Counted from the stretch's first letter, positions 24,029 to 33,632 are shown. The stretch is DNA of 41,822 nucleotides from Thermoanaerobacterium butyriciformans (GCF_017874545.1 NZ_JAGGLT010000031.1:1-41822), one strand, 5' to 3'. The notes: generated from the sequence alone by a model not told the origin. Made by a program: numbers and translations.

Positions 24029-25048
24029 TTAAAACTGTTTAATAAAGCGCAGATCATTTTCATATAAAAGCCTTAAATCATCAATTCCATAGCTTAGCAT
24101 AGTTATCCTGTCAAGTCCCATTCCAAAAGCAAATCCAGAATACTTCTCTGGATCTATCCCGGACATCCTGAGAACATTTGGATGCACCATGCCAGATCCT
24201 AATATTTCAATCCAACCTGAATAACCACAGACTCTGCAACCTTTGCCACCACATGCAAAACATGATACGTCCATTTCTGCACTAGGCTCCGTAAACGGAA
24301 AATAATGGGGCCTAAATTTTGTCTTAGTATCTGAACCGAAAAGTCTTTTTGCAAACAAGTTTAAAACACCCTTCAAATCACCCATTGTTATGCCTTCATC
24401 GACTGCAAGTCCTTCTATCTGATTAAATACAGGTGAATGAGTTGCATCTGTTTCATCAGATCTATAGACTCTACCAGGTGAGATAACTTTTATAGGTGGT
24501 TTATTTTTTTCCATAGTCCTTACTTGCACCGGTGACGTCTGTGTTCTTAGCAAAATATTTTTAGTTATATAAAAAGTATCTTGCAAATCTCTTGCTGGAT
24601 GATCTGGTGGAGTATTTAACGCTTCAAAATTATAATAATCAAGCTCTATCTCAGGGCCTTCAGCAATAGAAAACCCAAGCCCTAAAAATATATCCTTTAT
24701 TTCGTCTAAAACTTTCGTCATAGGATGTTTATGTCCTATTTCATGAACTTTCCCGGGCAATGTTATGTCTATATATTCACTTCTTATCTTTTCTTCCTTC
24801 TCTACTTTTAATATTTCATCTCTTTTTGCTGCCAAAAGGCTTTCAATCTCAGCTCTTACTTCATTTGATATCTTCCCAACTACCGGTCTTTCCTCAGGGG
24901 ACAAATTTCCCATTCCCCGCAATATCTTTGTAAGCTCACCTTTTTTGCCTAAATACTTTACCCTAAGCTCTTCTAGTGATTTTATACTATCGACGGTTTC
25001 TAGTTCTCTCTTGGCTTCTTCTAATAAATTTCTTAATGTCTCTTCCAA
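24029..25048 (-). CDS. pheS: Phenylalanyl-tRNA synthetase alpha subunit
   Basis: The 339-residue protein has the PheS N-terminal coiled coil (about 1-90) and a class II catalytic core. Motif 2 is in [20 protein letters not shown], and the Cys-rich [17 protein letters not shown] insertion is present. Motif 3 is in [13 protein letters not shown]. It attaches phenylalanine to tRNA-Phe. The start is a TTG at 25048, nine bases after AAGGAG. It is the first gene after the T-box leader and directly precedes pheT. Confidence 0.98.
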   Translation of the reverse strand: MEETLRNLLEEAKRELETVDSIKSLEELRVKYLGKKGELTKILRGMGNLSPEERPVVGKISNEVRAEIESLLAAKRDEILKVEKEEKIRSEYIDITLPGKVHEIGHKHPMTKVLDEIKDIFLGLGFSIAEGPEIELDYYNFEALNTPPDHPARDLQDTFYITKNILLRTQTSPVQVRTMEKNKPPIKVISPGRVYRSDETDATHSPVFNQIEGLAVDEGITMGDLKGVLNLFAKRLFGSDTKTKFRPHYFPFTEPSAEMDVSCFACGGKGCRVCGYSGWIEILGSGMVHPNVLRMSGIDPEKYSGFAFGMGLDRITMLSYGIDDLRLLYENDLRFIKQF

Positions 25049-25085
25049 AGAAATACTCTCCTTTCTTTATTTTCTAAGGTGTTAA

Positions 25086-25330
25086 TAATAAAAAAACTCC
25101 ATCTTCAAAAGGACGGAGATATAACCGTGGTACCACCTAATTTGGCCAAAAAGCCCACTCATTTTGATATAACGGATAAAACCGGTAATGCCTACTATCA
25201 GTTCAGCACACTGCTCCAGAGGGAACTTTCCATTACGCAATACCAGCAGTGCTCTCAATCTATGGCACCGCCTCCCTGTCGTATTGGATGTAATGTACTT
25301 TACTCCTTCATAGCATTTTCAATATATTTT
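25086..25330 (-). promoter_or_regulatory. T-box leader of pheST, specifier UUC (Phe)
   Basis: The minus-strand leader contains the T-box sequence AGGTGGTACCACGG (25125-25138). A terminator follows with arms CTCCGTC and GATGGAG and seven T (about 25088-25118). Stem I can be built from CATTAC...GTAATG and CAATAC...GGTATTG, with an AGTA-containing bulge on the 5' side. On the opposite side GAAAGTTCC presents TTC at 25223-25225 as the specifier codon. Uncharged tRNA-Phe would stabilise the antiterminator and switch on pheST. Confidence 0.93.
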
Positions 25331-25336
25331 TGGGAT

Positions 25337-25365
25337 ATTATATCATTTTTGTTCTATTTAATCAA
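25337..25365 (-). promoter_or_regulatory. Sigma-A promoter for the pheST T-box transcript
   Basis: TTGATT (25360-25365), 17 bp, TATAAT (25337-25342) on the minus strand, overlapping the 3' end of the TrmH-family gene and about seven bases before the leader. Confidence 0.8.
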
Positions 25366-26124
25366 TCTTTGCCTTTGGGACTCATACAGGCATATGGACG
25401 CTGCTACTGACACATTTAAAGATTCTGCCATGCCATCCATTGGTATTTTAAATGAGCCATCCACGTACATATCTAGTAATTTATTAACACCTCTTGATTC
25501 ATTTCCAAAAATCAAAGCAATATTTCTTGAAATATCACAATCATAAATGTACTTTTCAGCTTTTAAATTTGTTGACAAAACCCTTACACCGTTTCTTTTT
25601 AACGCTTCAAAAAGTTTATCAACTGGCACATCATTTACAACAGGTAGATGAAATATAGATCCCATAGTAGACCGTAAAACCTTTGGATTGTAGACATCAA
25701 CTGCATTATTTATGGTAAAAACAGCATCTACATTAAATGCATCTGCAGACCTTATTATTGTACCTAAATTTCCGGGATCCTGAACTTCATCTAATATTAC
25801 ATACAAGCCATCTTTTTTTATCAAATCATTCACATTATAATCAGGCATTTTTACAACAGCCATTATCATCTGTGGTGTGACAGTGTCAGATATCTTTTTA
25901 AATATACTTTTATCTACAAATACAAGTCTGTCTTTTTCAACATCCAAGTCGATGTCACAATCTTCTGAAGCCAACACGTACTTAATTTCAAAACTGCTTT
26001 TTAAAGATTCAAAGACGCTGTTTTTGCCCTCTACAAAAAAGAGCTTCTTTTCATATCTATATTTCTTCTCTGATAACTTTTTAATGTCTTTTATAAGATT
26101 ATTTTTTTCACTCGTTATTAACAT
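25354..26124 (-). CDS. TrmH/SpoU family RNA methyltransferase
   Basis: This 256-residue protein has an N-terminal RNA-binding substrate domain (about 5-95). The SPOUT knot contains the three motifs DEVQDPGNLGTIIRSADAF, IALIFGNESRGV and PMDGMAESLNVSVAASICLY. It would 2'-O-methylate a ribose in rRNA or tRNA using S-adenosylmethionine; the target cannot be assigned from sequence. It begins at ATG 26124 with GTGGAG upstream and lies between rplT and pheS, the common clostridial arrangement. A terminator separates it from rplT. Confidence 0.9.
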   Translation of the reverse strand: MLITSEKNNLIKDIKKLSEKKYRYEKKLFFVEGKNSVFESLKSSFEIKYVLASEDCDIDLDVEKDRLVFVDKSIFKKISDTVTPQMIMAVVKMPDYNVNDLIKKDGLYVILDEVQDPGNLGTIIRSADAFNVDAVFTINNAVDVYNPKVLRSTMGSIFHLPVVNDVPVDKLFEALKRNGVRVLSTNLKAEKYIYDCDISRNIALIFGNESRGVNKLLDMYVDGSFKIPMDGMAESLNVSVAASICLYESQRQRLIK

Positions 26125-26151
26125 ATAAACTCCACTATCCCGTATATAGGT

Positions 26152-26174
26152 TAAAACCCGGCAAATAACCGGGT
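26152..26174 (-). terminator. Terminator after rplT
   Basis: ACCCGG/CCGGGT with a seven-base loop and a TTTT tail on the minus strand, beginning a few bases after the rplT stop. Some read-through into the methyltransferase gene is possible because the tail is short. Confidence 0.75.
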
Positions 26175-26181
26175 ATAAAAA

Positions 26182-26541
26182 TTACGCATTTAGTTGTTGC
26201 TTAGCAATGTTTACTAAATCTACGAAAGCTTTGTTGTCGTGTATAGCCATCTCAGACAGCATCTTTCTGTTTATCTCTATGTTAGCCTTCTTAAGGCCAT
26301 TTATAAATCTGCTGTACGATATACCATTTGCTCTTGCTGCAGCGTTAATTCTGGCAATCCATAATTTCCTAAAATCTCTTTTCCTTAATTTCCTACCAAT
26401 GTATGCATAATTAAGTGACTTCATTACAGCTTGGTTAGCTACTCTAAAAAGTTTGCTTCTTGCGACATAGTAACCTTTGGCAAGTTTTAATATCTTTTTA
26501 TGTCTTCTTCTCGTGACTTTTCCTGACTTTACTCTCGACAT
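26182..26541 (-). CDS. rplT: Ribosomal protein L20
   Basis: This 119-residue protein begins [20 protein letters not shown] and contains the L20 core [21 protein letters not shown]. It binds 23S rRNA early in large-subunit assembly. In Firmicutes it also represses this operon by binding the infC leader, which is present here at 27290-27425. AGGAGGTTATAGAA precedes the ATG. Last gene of infC-rpmI-rplT. Confidence 0.99.
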   Translation of the reverse strand: MSRVKSGKVTRRRHKKILKLAKGYYVARSKLFRVANQAVMKSLNYAYIGRKLRKRDFRKLWIARINAAARANGISYSRFINGLKKANIEINRKMLSEMAIHDNKAFVDLVNIAKQQLNA

Positions 26542-26561
26542 TTCTATAACCTCCTAATTAT

Positions 26562-26759
26562 TTACGCATAAGGAATCAAACGCTTTATATTCTTTGCATC
26601 AGTTTTGTAGAGATATGCAATCTTTCTTAGATTTCTCTTAGTCTTTCTAGACTTCTTTGTAAGTATATGTCTTTTAAAAGCTTTAGATCTCTTTACTTTA
26701 CCACTTTTAGTAAGAGCAAACCTTTTTGCTGCTCCTCTATGTGTTTTCATTTTAGGCAT
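26562..26759 (-). CDS. rpmI: Ribosomal protein L35
   Basis: The 65-residue basic protein begins [20 protein letters not shown] and is full length for L35. It sits between infC (17-base gap) and rplT (20-base gap), the universal bacterial order. GAGGAGG precedes the ATG. Confidence 0.99.
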   Translation of the reverse strand: MPKMKTHRGAAKRFALTKSGKVKRSKAFKRHILTKKSRKTKRNLRKIAYLYKTDAKNIKRLIPYA

Positions 26760-26776
26760 GTTCGTATCCTCCTCAA

Positions 26777-27289
26777 TTAAACGTTTTTAGGTGCTAATAT
26801 CATCATCATATTTCTGCCCTCCATATTTGGGGCTTTTTCAACATTGCCATATTCTTCTACACTTTTTGCGAATCTATTTAATAATTCTTCGGCAAGATTT
26901 GTATGTGTAGCTTCTCTGCCTCTGAATCTAATAGTCACTTTAACTTTGTCTCCATCTTTTAAAAACTTCATGGCATTTTTAACTTTAACACCAAAGTCAT
27001 GCTCTTCTATTGCCGGAGTCATCCTGATTTCCTTGATATTTATGACTTTCTGCTTCTTTTTTGATTCTTTTTCCTTCTTGCTTTGCTCATACCTATACTT
27101 TCCGAAGTCCATTAATTTGCATACTGGTGGATTTGCCTGTGGCGCAATCTTAACCAGATCGATGTGCCTTTCTAATGCTATCTTATATGCTTCTTTCGCT
27201 GACATTATGCCTAATTGATTACCATCTTGATCAATGAGGCGCACTTCCTTATCCCTAATTTCCTCATTAACCTGCAGCTCCTTGTTAAT
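26777..27289 (-). CDS. infC: Translation initiation factor IF-3, ATT start
   Basis: The 170-residue product starts [20 protein letters not shown] and has both IF-3 domains. The N-terminal domain extends to about residue 80 and the linker is lysine-rich. The C-terminal domain contains [22 protein letters not shown]-3 binds the 30S subunit and rejects unsuitable start codons. I place the start at the ATT at 27287-27289 because AGGAGG lies nine bases upstream. A GTG-start version at 27244 would remove 15 conserved residues, and no ATG is available. An ATT start is a known autoregulatory feature of infC, since IF-3 discriminates against it. Confidence 0.95.
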   Translation of the reverse strand: MNKELQVNEEIRDKEVRLIDQDGNQLGIMSAKEAYKIALERHIDLVKIAPQANPPVCKLMDFGKYRYEQSKKEKESKKKQKVINIKEIRMTPAIEEHDFGVKVKNAMKFLKDGDKVKVTIRFRGREATHTNLAEELLNRFAKSVEEYGNVEKAPNMEGRNMMMILAPKNV

Positions 27290-27425
27290 AAATACGCACC
27301 TCCTAAAATTTTACAAAAAATAAAGCGGGTATAAACCCGCTTCTATATACTGTTAACTAACGTCCCTTTAGAAACCTGACACCTGTGGTGAAAGGTGAGA
27401 AGCGGGTGCTTCTACTTTAAATACA
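27290..27425 (-). promoter_or_regulatory. L20-type leader of the infC-rpmI-rplT operon
   Basis: The minus-strand leader holds a terminator with arms AAGCGGGT/ACCCGCTT (27323-27342) followed by TTTATTTTTT. Upstream, ACCCGCTTCT (27398-27407) can pair perfectly over 10 bp with AGAAGCGGGT (27335-27344), which includes one terminator arm. This alternative pairing gives mutually exclusive antiterminator and terminator forms. It is the architecture of the L20 leader known from Bacillus, where L20 binding favours termination. Confidence 0.88.
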
Positions 27426-27431
27426 TGTTAA

Positions 27432-27460
27432 ATTATAACATAACTTATCGTACTCGTCAA
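27432..27460 (-). promoter_or_regulatory. Sigma-A promoter for infC-rpmI-rplT
   Basis: TTGACG (27455-27460), 17 bp, TATAAT (27432-27437) on the minus strand, directly before the L20-type leader. Confidence 0.85.
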
Positions 27461-27479
27461 TACCATTTCATAAAGATCA

Positions 27480-28526
27480 TCAGTATTCTTCCACTTTTTT
27501 CTTGTACATATTAAAATTGTCCATCATTTCAGACAGAGAATCGCCGCCAAATTTTTTTGTCATTTCATCGGCTATAGTCCATGCACAAACAGCTTCAAGA
27601 ACAACGGAAGCTGCTTCCACCGCTGTAACGTCTGAGCGCTCATATACCGCTTTTATCTCTTCTTTTGTGTTTATATCAACCGAATTAAGCGGCTTCCTCA
27701 AGGTAGGTATAGGCTTCATAGCAGCTCTTATTACGATAGGCATCCCATTGGAAATACCTCCTTCTATACCGCCTGCATTGTTTGTCTTTCTTAAAAATTT
27801 TCCGTCGTAATATATTTCATCATGGACAGAAGATCCTTTGCTTCTTGCAGCCATGAATCCCATGCCAAATTCCACGCCCTTTATCGCCTGAACACTCATT
27901 ACGCTATAAGCCAACAGCGCATCAAGCTTTCGATCCCACTGAGTATGGCTGCCAAGCCCTATTGGTACACCTTCTACAGTAACTTCAATTATCCCTCCTA
28001 GTGTATCGCCATCATTTTTTGCTTCATCTATAATATTATGCCATTTATCCTTGTTTTTCTCTCCACCTATCTCAAGAATATTGCTTTTAACCTCTATCCC
28101 AAAGTTCTTCAAAAGAAGCTTAGCAACAGCTCCAACAGAAACTCTTGCGGCAGTCTCTCTAGCACTAGCCCTTTCCAAAATATTTCTCATGTCTCTCTGA
28201 TTATACTTGATTGCACCAGACAAATCAGCATGCCCAGGTCTTGGCCTTGTAATCACAGGTATGTCTCTATCTTTCCAGTTTTCGTAATCGCGATTTTTTA
28301 TGACCATGCAAAGAGGGGCACCGATCGTTAAATTATTTCTAACACCACCTAATACGTGAACAGTATCTTTTTCAATCTCCATCCTTCCACCTCTGCCATA
28401 ACCAGATTGCCTTCTTCCAAGCTCATTATTGATAAAATCTACGTCAATAAAAAGATTTGATGGCAATCCGTCAATAATGGCTGTAAGTGCTTCCCCATGT
28501 GTCTCTCCTGATGTTAAGTATCTCAA
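27480..28526 (-). CDS. aroC: Chorismate synthase
   Basis: This 348-residue protein begins [20 protein letters not shown] and has the signatures [13 protein letters not shown] and [20 protein letters not shown], with [12 protein letters not shown] in between. It converts 5-enolpyruvylshikimate-3-phosphate to chorismate, needs reduced FMN, and completes the shikimate pathway. The start is a TTG at 28526, eight bases after AGGAGG. That site lies in the last codons of the MFS gene, whose stop ends one base before, so the two are translationally linked. Confidence 0.98.
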   Translation of the reverse strand: MRYLTSGETHGEALTAIIDGLPSNLFIDVDFINNELGRRQSGYGRGGRMEIEKDTVHVLGGVRNNLTIGAPLCMVIKNRDYENWKDRDIPVITRPRPGHADLSGAIKYNQRDMRNILERASARETAARVSVGAVAKLLLKNFGIEVKSNILEIGGEKNKDKWHNIIDEAKNDGDTLGGIIEVTVEGVPIGLGSHTQWDRKLDALLAYSVMSVQAIKGVEFGMGFMAARSKGSSVHDEIYYDGKFLRKTNNAGGIEGGISNGMPIVIRAAMKPIPTLRKPLNSVDINTKEEIKAVYERSDVTAVEAASVVLEAVCAWTIADEMTKKFGGDSLSEMMDNFNMYKKKVEEY

Positions 28527-28527
28527 A

Positions 28528-29769
28528 CTAGACTCCTCCTTTACTTAATAAAGCATTTTTGCTTTTGTACAAAGCAACAGCAAAAAACAGCACACTTGAT
28601 AATACTCTTAAAATCGCTGTCACATACATAAATTTCTCATATCCTATAATTTCATAAAACCATGTTCCTGCAATAGGTGACAAAAATGCTGCAAACTGCG
28701 TTACAATTGTGTATATTGCTATATAATTCATCTTTTCCTTGTGATCAGGCAGCAGTTCCAAAAGCCAATTTAATGATAGCATAGTGTATCCTGCTGTTAC
28801 CATACCACCGTAAAAATCAATAACAGCACCTACAAATAGTCTTGCAACTTTAGCCCAAAGTACTGGAACTGTTGCCATAAGCAACGCACTTATGCTTAAA
28901 GCCACGCCATTTCCACGTCTGTCAGCAAGTCTTGCCCACCATCTGTATGTAATTATGGACCCAACAGATCCTACAATAGTGAATATGCTCATCCACATAT
29001 TATTTGAATGAAGATTATCAACCTTATATATGGTAAATATCGGCCATGCCATCATCCACGTAAAAGTAAATATAAATGAGGCAAGGCAAAAATAAATAAA
29101 CTTCTTCGATTGCTTCATAGCTTTTAAAGAATCTATAAATAATATAGACTTTTCCTTTTTATTCACAACATAGTGAAACCTTGAATAATAGTATGCATCA
29201 AGGATTCCAAATATGAAAGCTATGAAGAACATTATTTGATATCCATATGGAAACTTGATTCTGTCCAGCAGCAAACCTGTTATAAAAACTGATGCAGTAC
29301 CTAGTACACCCGTCCAAATATTCCTGTCTGCAAACACTTTTCCGCGAAACTCTTCAGGAATCAAGTCGCTCATAAACGACTGCCAGCACATGCCTGTAAT
29401 GATGGCAGGTAAATTAAGTAACCCTACAAACAACACAACTGCTTCCGATCTAAATTTGCTCATAAATGGAACCAATGCTACTAAAAGGTAAAATCCCCTT
29501 GTTATGTATTCCAAAATATATGCAAATTTAAAAACGTTTTTAGACTTGTTGATAAAAATTGTCGCAGGCAGTATCCCAATTAAAGCCATAAGAGCCGGCA
29601 GGGAATTTATAAGGGAGACTTCATAATTATTAGCACCTAATTTAATCGCAAATATTCCGACAAACGGCATTATCATGTTGTACCCTATTGAAAAAGTTAT
29701 GCCGTTTAACAAATTCATCTTTATGTTGTAGTTAAGATATTTATAGACCTCCCTATTTTTAGTTGTCAT
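28528..29769 (-). CDS. MFS transporter, substrate unknown
   Basis: The 413-residue polytopic protein has about 12 hydrophobic segments. It shows the MFS loop pattern after helix 2 ([12 protein letters not shown]) and a mid-protein [12 protein letters not shown] loop. It matches the general group of clostridial MFS proteins of unassigned substrate. It precedes aroC with one base between stop and start, but nothing in the sequence shows that it carries an aromatic precursor. GGGGGG lies five bases before the ATG. An extended -10 promoter lies upstream. Confidence 0.82.
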   Translation of the reverse strand: MTTKNREVYKYLNYNIKMNLLNGITFSIGYNMIMPFVGIFAIKLGANNYEVSLINSLPALMALIGILPATIFINKSKNVFKFAYILEYITRGFYLLVALVPFMSKFRSEAVVLFVGLLNLPAIITGMCWQSFMSDLIPEEFRGKVFADRNIWTGVLGTASVFITGLLLDRIKFPYGYQIMFFIAFIFGILDAYYYSRFHYVVNKKEKSILFIDSLKAMKQSKKFIYFCLASFIFTFTWMMAWPIFTIYKVDNLHSNNMWMSIFTIVGSVGSIITYRWWARLADRRGNGVALSISALLMATVPVLWAKVARLFVGAVIDFYGGMVTAGYTMLSLNWLLELLPDHKEKMNYIAIYTIVTQFAAFLSPIAGTWFYEIIGYEKFMYVTAILRVLSSVLFFAVALYKSKNALLSKGGV

Positions 29770-29800
29770 GATAACCCCCCATTAATATCATTACATAACT

Positions 29801-29829
29801 AGATTATCATGTTTTTATACGGCAATCAA
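29801..29829 (-). promoter_or_regulatory. Sigma-A promoter for the MFS-aroC pair
   Basis: TTGATT (29824-29829), 17 bp, TAATCT (29801-29806) on the minus strand, with a TG one base before the -10 (extended -10). Confidence 0.65.
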
Positions 29830-29832
29830 GAA

Positions 29833-29866
29833 GCAAAATATCCACCAGGCAAGCCGGTGGATATTC
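29833..29866 (-). terminator. Rho-independent terminator after thrS
   Basis: A 10-bp stem AATATCCACC/GGTGGATATT (29837-29846 and 29856-29865) is extended by a GGC/GCC inner stem, then TTT on the minus strand. It is a close relative of the hairpin at 12091-12109. Confidence 0.8.
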
Positions 29867-29869
29867 TTT

Positions 29870-31774
29870 TTAAAGAGATTTATTCTTAATTTCTTCCAAT
29901 ATAGATGATAAAAATTCTTGAATTGATTTAGACCCAAGATCTCCTTCTTTTCTAGACCTTACAGAAACATTGCCTGATTCTACTTCTTTATCACCCAGTA
30001 TAAGCATATAAGGTATTTTCTGCATTTGTGCTTCTCTTATCTTGTAGCCTATCTTTTCGTTTCTATCATCTAATTCAACTCTAATATCATTTTCTAAAAG
30101 TCTCTGCTGTATATTCTGGGCATATGCTAAGTGTTTATCAGAAATAGGGAGAATCTTTACCTGCACAGGTGCAAGCCATGTAGGAAATGCTCCTGCAAAA
30201 TTCTCTGTAAGAATAGCTATAAACCTTTCTATGCTGCCAAAAACAACTCTATGAAGCATGACAGGTCTGTGCTTCTCTCCATCTTGACCTACGTATTCGC
30301 AGTTAAATCTTTCTGGCATCTGAAAATCTAGCTGTATTGTTCCGCACTGCCATGTACGCCCTATGCTATCTTTTAAATGAAAATCTATTTTAGGACCGTA
30401 AAATGCTCCATCTCCCTCATTTACTTTGTAGTTAAGGCCTATGTGCTCCATCGCCTTAATCAATGCGTTAGTGGCAAGTTCCCAGTCTTCATCGGAGCCT
30501 ATGGAATTTTCTGGCCTTGTAGAAAGCTCTACAAAATAATCAAATCCAAATATCTTGTAGAAATAGTCAATAAGTTTTATAACCCCTAAAATCTCTGACT
30601 CTACCTGATCAGGCGTCATGAATAAATGGGCGTCATCTTGTGTAAAGCTTCTTACCCTCATAAGGCCGTGGAGCGCACCGGAAAGTTCATGTCTGTGGAC
30701 CAATCCAAGCTCGCAAAGCCTAAGTGGGAGATCCCTGTAGCTGTGCATAGTTGAATTGTACACAAGCAAAGCACCGGGACAATTCATTGGCTTTATAGCG
30801 TAATCCTCACCATCGATTTTTGTAAAATACATGTTTTCTTTGTAGTGATCCCAATGTCCTGATCTGTGCCATAGTTCTTCATTTAATATGATAGGTGTCT
30901 TTATTTCAAGATAGCCTCTTTTTGCATGTTCTTTTCTCCAGAAATCTTCCAATATATTTCTTATAACCATTCCTTTTGGATGGAAAAATGGAAAACCAGG
31001 TCCTTCATTGTGAATACTAAAAAGGTCTAGTTCTTTTCCTAATTTCCTGTGATCTCTCTTTTTTGCTTCTTCCAGCATATTTAAGTATTCATCCAGCATG
31101 CTTTTTTTAGGGAAGCTTATGCCGTATATCCTCTGAAGCATTTTATTGTGCTCATCGCCTCTCCAGTAAGCACCTGCTACAGAAAGAAGCTTTATTGATT
31201 TTACCATCCCTGTGCTGGGAAGGTGTGGTCCTGCACAAAGATCTGTAAATTCCCCTTGCCTGTAAAAAGATATGACTGCATCTTCAGGCAAATCTTTTAT
31301 AAGCTCTACCTTGTATGGTTCACCTTTTTCATCCATGAATTTTATAGCTTCTTCTCTAGGTAGAACAAACCTCTCCAGTTTTAAATCTTCTTTTATGATT
31401 TTATTCATCTCTTCTTCTATTTTAGAAAAATCATCAACTGTAAATGGCTCATCAACATCAAAATCATAGTAAAATCCGTTGTCAATGGCAGGACCTATTG
31501 TAAGCTTCACATCTTTATAAAGTCTCTTAATTGCCTGCGCCATTATGTGTGATGAAGTATGCCAATATATCTTCTTTCCATCTTCATCATCAAACGTCAA
31601 TATCTCCAATTTGCCGTTTTCATTTATAGGCGTAAAAAGCTCCACAATCTTCCCATTAAACTTGCCTCCAACAGCTTCCTTTGCAAGCCTTTGGCTCAAA
31701 CTCTTGGCTATTTCGTACACATTCTTACCATTTTCAAATTCTTTCTCTGTACCATCTTTTAAAATTATCTTCAT
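29870..31774 (-). CDS. thrS: Threonyl-tRNA synthetase
   Basis: This 634-residue class II synthetase has an N-terminal TGS domain (about 1-60), an editing/SAD domain (about 70-220), the catalytic core and an anticodon-binding domain (about 535-630). The zinc ligands are visible as Cys in MNCPGALLVY, His in GLVHRHELSG and His in VMLHRVVFGS. AAAGGAGG precedes the ATG. Expression is controlled by the T-box leader immediately upstream, and the transcript ends at the 29833-29866 hairpin, so it is monocistronic. Confidence 0.98.
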   Translation of the reverse strand: MKIILKDGTEKEFENGKNVYEIAKSLSQRLAKEAVGGKFNGKIVELFTPINENGKLEILTFDDEDGKKIYWHTSSHIMAQAIKRLYKDVKLTIGPAIDNGFYYDFDVDEPFTVDDFSKIEEEMNKIIKEDLKLERFVLPREEAIKFMDEKGEPYKVELIKDLPEDAVISFYRQGEFTDLCAGPHLPSTGMVKSIKLLSVAGAYWRGDEHNKMLQRIYGISFPKKSMLDEYLNMLEEAKKRDHRKLGKELDLFSIHNEGPGFPFFHPKGMVIRNILEDFWRKEHAKRGYLEIKTPIILNEELWHRSGHWDHYKENMYFTKIDGEDYAIKPMNCPGALLVYNSTMHSYRDLPLRLCELGLVHRHELSGALHGLMRVRSFTQDDAHLFMTPDQVESEILGVIKLIDYFYKIFGFDYFVELSTRPENSIGSDEDWELATNALIKAMEHIGLNYKVNEGDGAFYGPKIDFHLKDSIGRTWQCGTIQLDFQMPERFNCEYVGQDGEKHRPVMLHRVVFGSIERFIAILTENFAGAFPTWLAPVQVKILPISDKHLAYAQNIQQRLLENDIRVELDDRNEKIGYKIREAQMQKIPYMLILGDKEVESGNVSVRSRKEGDLGSKSIQEFLSSILEEIKNKSL

Positions 31775-31796
31775 ATCTTGTCCTCCTTTATAATTT

Positions 31797-32016
31797 TTTA
31801 AACTAAAAAAACCTCACGCCAAAAGAGGCAGAGGTTCTGCGGTTCCACTCTCATTTATACTCGAAATTATAACGGTATTACCGATCGGATTCATCACCCG
31901 CAGCTCAAAGGTGGTCTTCGATATCAAAAATATTTGAATGATTTCAGCCTAAGTCATTCAATCTCTTTGATATTTTTAGATATCTACTTTCCTTCTCATT
32001 GCCGAAATATTGATTT
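31797..32016 (-). promoter_or_regulatory. T-box leader of thrS, specifier ACC (Thr)
   Basis: The minus strand contains GAGTGGAACCGC (31839-31850), the T-box core, followed by a terminator with arms AACCTC and GAGGTT and seven T (31805-31836). Stem I is built from GATATC(T)AAAAATAT and ATATTTTTGATATC. Its specifier loop has AAAGTA on the 5' side and CGAAGACCAC on the 3' side, presenting ACC at 31913-31915. This matches the layout of the pheS leader and specifies threonine. Confidence 0.92.
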
Positions 32017-32022
32017 TTTACT

Positions 32023-32051
32023 ATTATATAATTGATAATGAAACTTGTCAA
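32023..32051 (-). promoter_or_regulatory. Sigma-A promoter for thrS
   Basis: Perfect TTGACA (32046-32051) and TATAAT (32023-32028) with 17 bp between them on the minus strand, a few bases before the T-box leader. Confidence 0.88.
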
Positions 32052-32055
32052 TAAT

Positions 32056-32655
32056 CTACAACACTCTTACTACAAATGCCTGTAGAATACCTATTATAAA
32101 GCCTAAAACCCCGCCTAGCACTACAATCATCTTTAATTCTTTATTGGAAACGTTCAGAATGATCTTTTCAAGTTTTTTAAGCTCAAAAAGCTTTATCTTA
32201 TCCTCAACTATTCCTGCTATATCAACTTTTTCAGACATATCGTTTAGCATGGTTGCAGCAGACTCATCTATAAATTTCTCGGCTTCTTTATTTACAATAC
32301 CACCTACGTAATTGACAATCATTGCTTTTAATGACTTCGGTATAAATGATGGCATATTGTTTTCCACAGCATCGCCTATACCACTTAGTATTCTATCTAA
32401 AATATACTGCCGATTCTCATCGTTTAAAAGCTTATCCCAGATATCGTCTATTGATACAAGCTCATTTTCCACAACTTTGCCTATAGATGCTGCAATCTCA
32501 TCTCTCCTTCTTGGTATAAGCCCTTGAATAGAAATCCCAAATATTTTTACTGGCTCAATAGGCCTAAAAAGCATGACGACAGCTATATAATTTGTTATCC
32601 ATCCAATAGCTGCCCCAACAAGCCCTAAAAACATCATTTGTATAAAAAAATGCAT
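32056..32655 (-). CDS. DUF445 family membrane protein
   Basis: This 199-residue protein has an N-terminal membrane segment with the characteristic GAAIGWITNYIAVVMLFRP. IQGLIPRRRDEIAASIGKVV, an amphipathic helical region and a C-terminal membrane helix (about 175-195) follow. This is the small YheB-like form of DUF445, a family of unknown function. GAGGTGATTAA precedes the ATG. It stands between the ytxC terminator and the thrS promoter, which begins about five bases after its stop. Confidence 0.85.
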   Translation of the reverse strand: MHFFIQMMFLGLVGAAIGWITNYIAVVMLFRPIEPVKIFGISIQGLIPRRRDEIAASIGKVVENELVSIDDIWDKLLNDENRQYILDRILSGIGDAVENNMPSFIPKSLKAMIVNYVGGIVNKEAEKFIDESAATMLNDMSEKVDIAGIVEDKIKLFELKKLEKIILNVSNKELKMIVVLGGVLGFIIGILQAFVVRVL

Positions 32656-32704
32656 TTAATCACCTCAACAAAATAGCCTAAATATATAATAGCAGATTTT
32701 ATAC

Positions 32705-32730
32705 AATAATAAAACCCAGCAACCGCTGGG
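32705..32730 (-). terminator. Rho-independent terminator after ytxC
   Basis: CCCAGC/GCTGGG around GGTT (32715-32730) followed by TTTTATTATT on the minus strand, two bases after the ytxC stop. Confidence 0.85.
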
Positions 32731-32732
32731 CA

Positions 32733-33611
32733 TTATTTCCTTGCTTCATGTGCAGCACATAAGCTGCAGCCATTACATATAAATACCCTGTCTGAAAAAA
32801 TTTTTTCTACAGTATCAAGGACTTCTTTGCTTTTTATATTATTTGCAGAATGGATATAGATTTTAGCTGGTGCCATCGCTATTAAAGTGCTTATAAGCAT
32901 ATCATCATCGCTTAATTCGCCACCGCTAAACTCAATAGTTATATCGCTTAAGAATTTCCCTGTTATTGGGTTATTATCCTTATCGAAAAACCTAAACTTA
33001 CCGCCTTTATCAACAAGAATATTCAAAACATCTATTTTAGAATCCTGCAGTTCAACAAAATACTTTAAAAGTCCTATAAATTCATCGTACTCCTTCTGCA
33101 TCAAGTACTCATCAACTGCTCTATCGACAACTTCACTTAGCTCTCCAATAAAGTCCCGAAGCCTAAAATTAACAAATCCCTCTATGTCTATGGTTTCACT
33201 ATCCTTTAAAAAATCCTCTATTTCTATAAATATTTTTTCTTTCTTCACCAATTTAAATGTTTCTCTATTTACATCGTTATCTAAAATACTGTTTGCTATG
33301 TTGGCAATCTTTTGCTTTTCATCAGAATTAAAATAGTTATAATATTTATCTATGATCTTTTTTATCAGTTTTTTGTCAATTTGATTTACTATTATATCTG
33401 AAATAATATCTGATATATGCTGTCTTATTTTGGTTATATTTTTATATGAGGCTTTATCTTCTACATCAATATTGAAAAACGTTATATTGCCACGATTATC
33501 TAAATTTACGTTAACGTCTATACCTTCTGTTTTCATGTCTTTTAAGCCATGCTTTAAAAAGTCACTGCCATTCTTTAACGCATTTGGGATACCGATAGAC
33601 AAAAGCTGCAT
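32733..33611 (-). CDS. ytxC: Sporulation protein YtxC-like
   Basis: The 292-residue protein is mostly helical and acidic/lysine-rich, with FVNFRLRDFIGELSEVVDRA, VDEYLMQKEYDEFIGLLKYF and a C-terminal CNGCSLCAAHEARK. The segments fit the YtxC family of endospore formers, whose function is unknown. A CxxCxxC group at the end could bind a metal. The ATG at 33611 follows GGGAG by eight bases; the GTG at 33620 is too close to that site. A sigma-G-like promoter lies about 20 bases upstream, and a terminator follows, so it is a single-gene unit. Confidence 0.85.
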   Translation of the reverse strand: MQLLSIGIPNALKNGSDFLKHGLKDMKTEGIDVNVNLDNRGNITFFNIDVEDKASYKNITKIRQHISDIISDIIVNQIDKKLIKKIIDKYYNYFNSDEKQKIANIANSILDNDVNRETFKLVKKEKIFIEIEDFLKDSETIDIEGFVNFRLRDFIGELSEVVDRAVDEYLMQKEYDEFIGLLKYFVELQDSKIDVLNILVDKGGKFRFFDKDNNPITGKFLSDITIEFSGGELSDDDMLISTLIAMAPAKIYIHSANNIKSKEVLDTVEKIFSDRVFICNGCSLCAAHEARK

Positions 33612-33632
33612 TTTTCTCACTCCCTTCGTTAG

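Noticed and set aside
27502-27810. Plus-strand frames opposite aroC and similar frames opposite thrS, mutS2, pheT and amtB
   Set aside because: They mirror the codon structure of conserved genes on the other strand and have Ser/Phe/Ile-rich nonsense-like translations.
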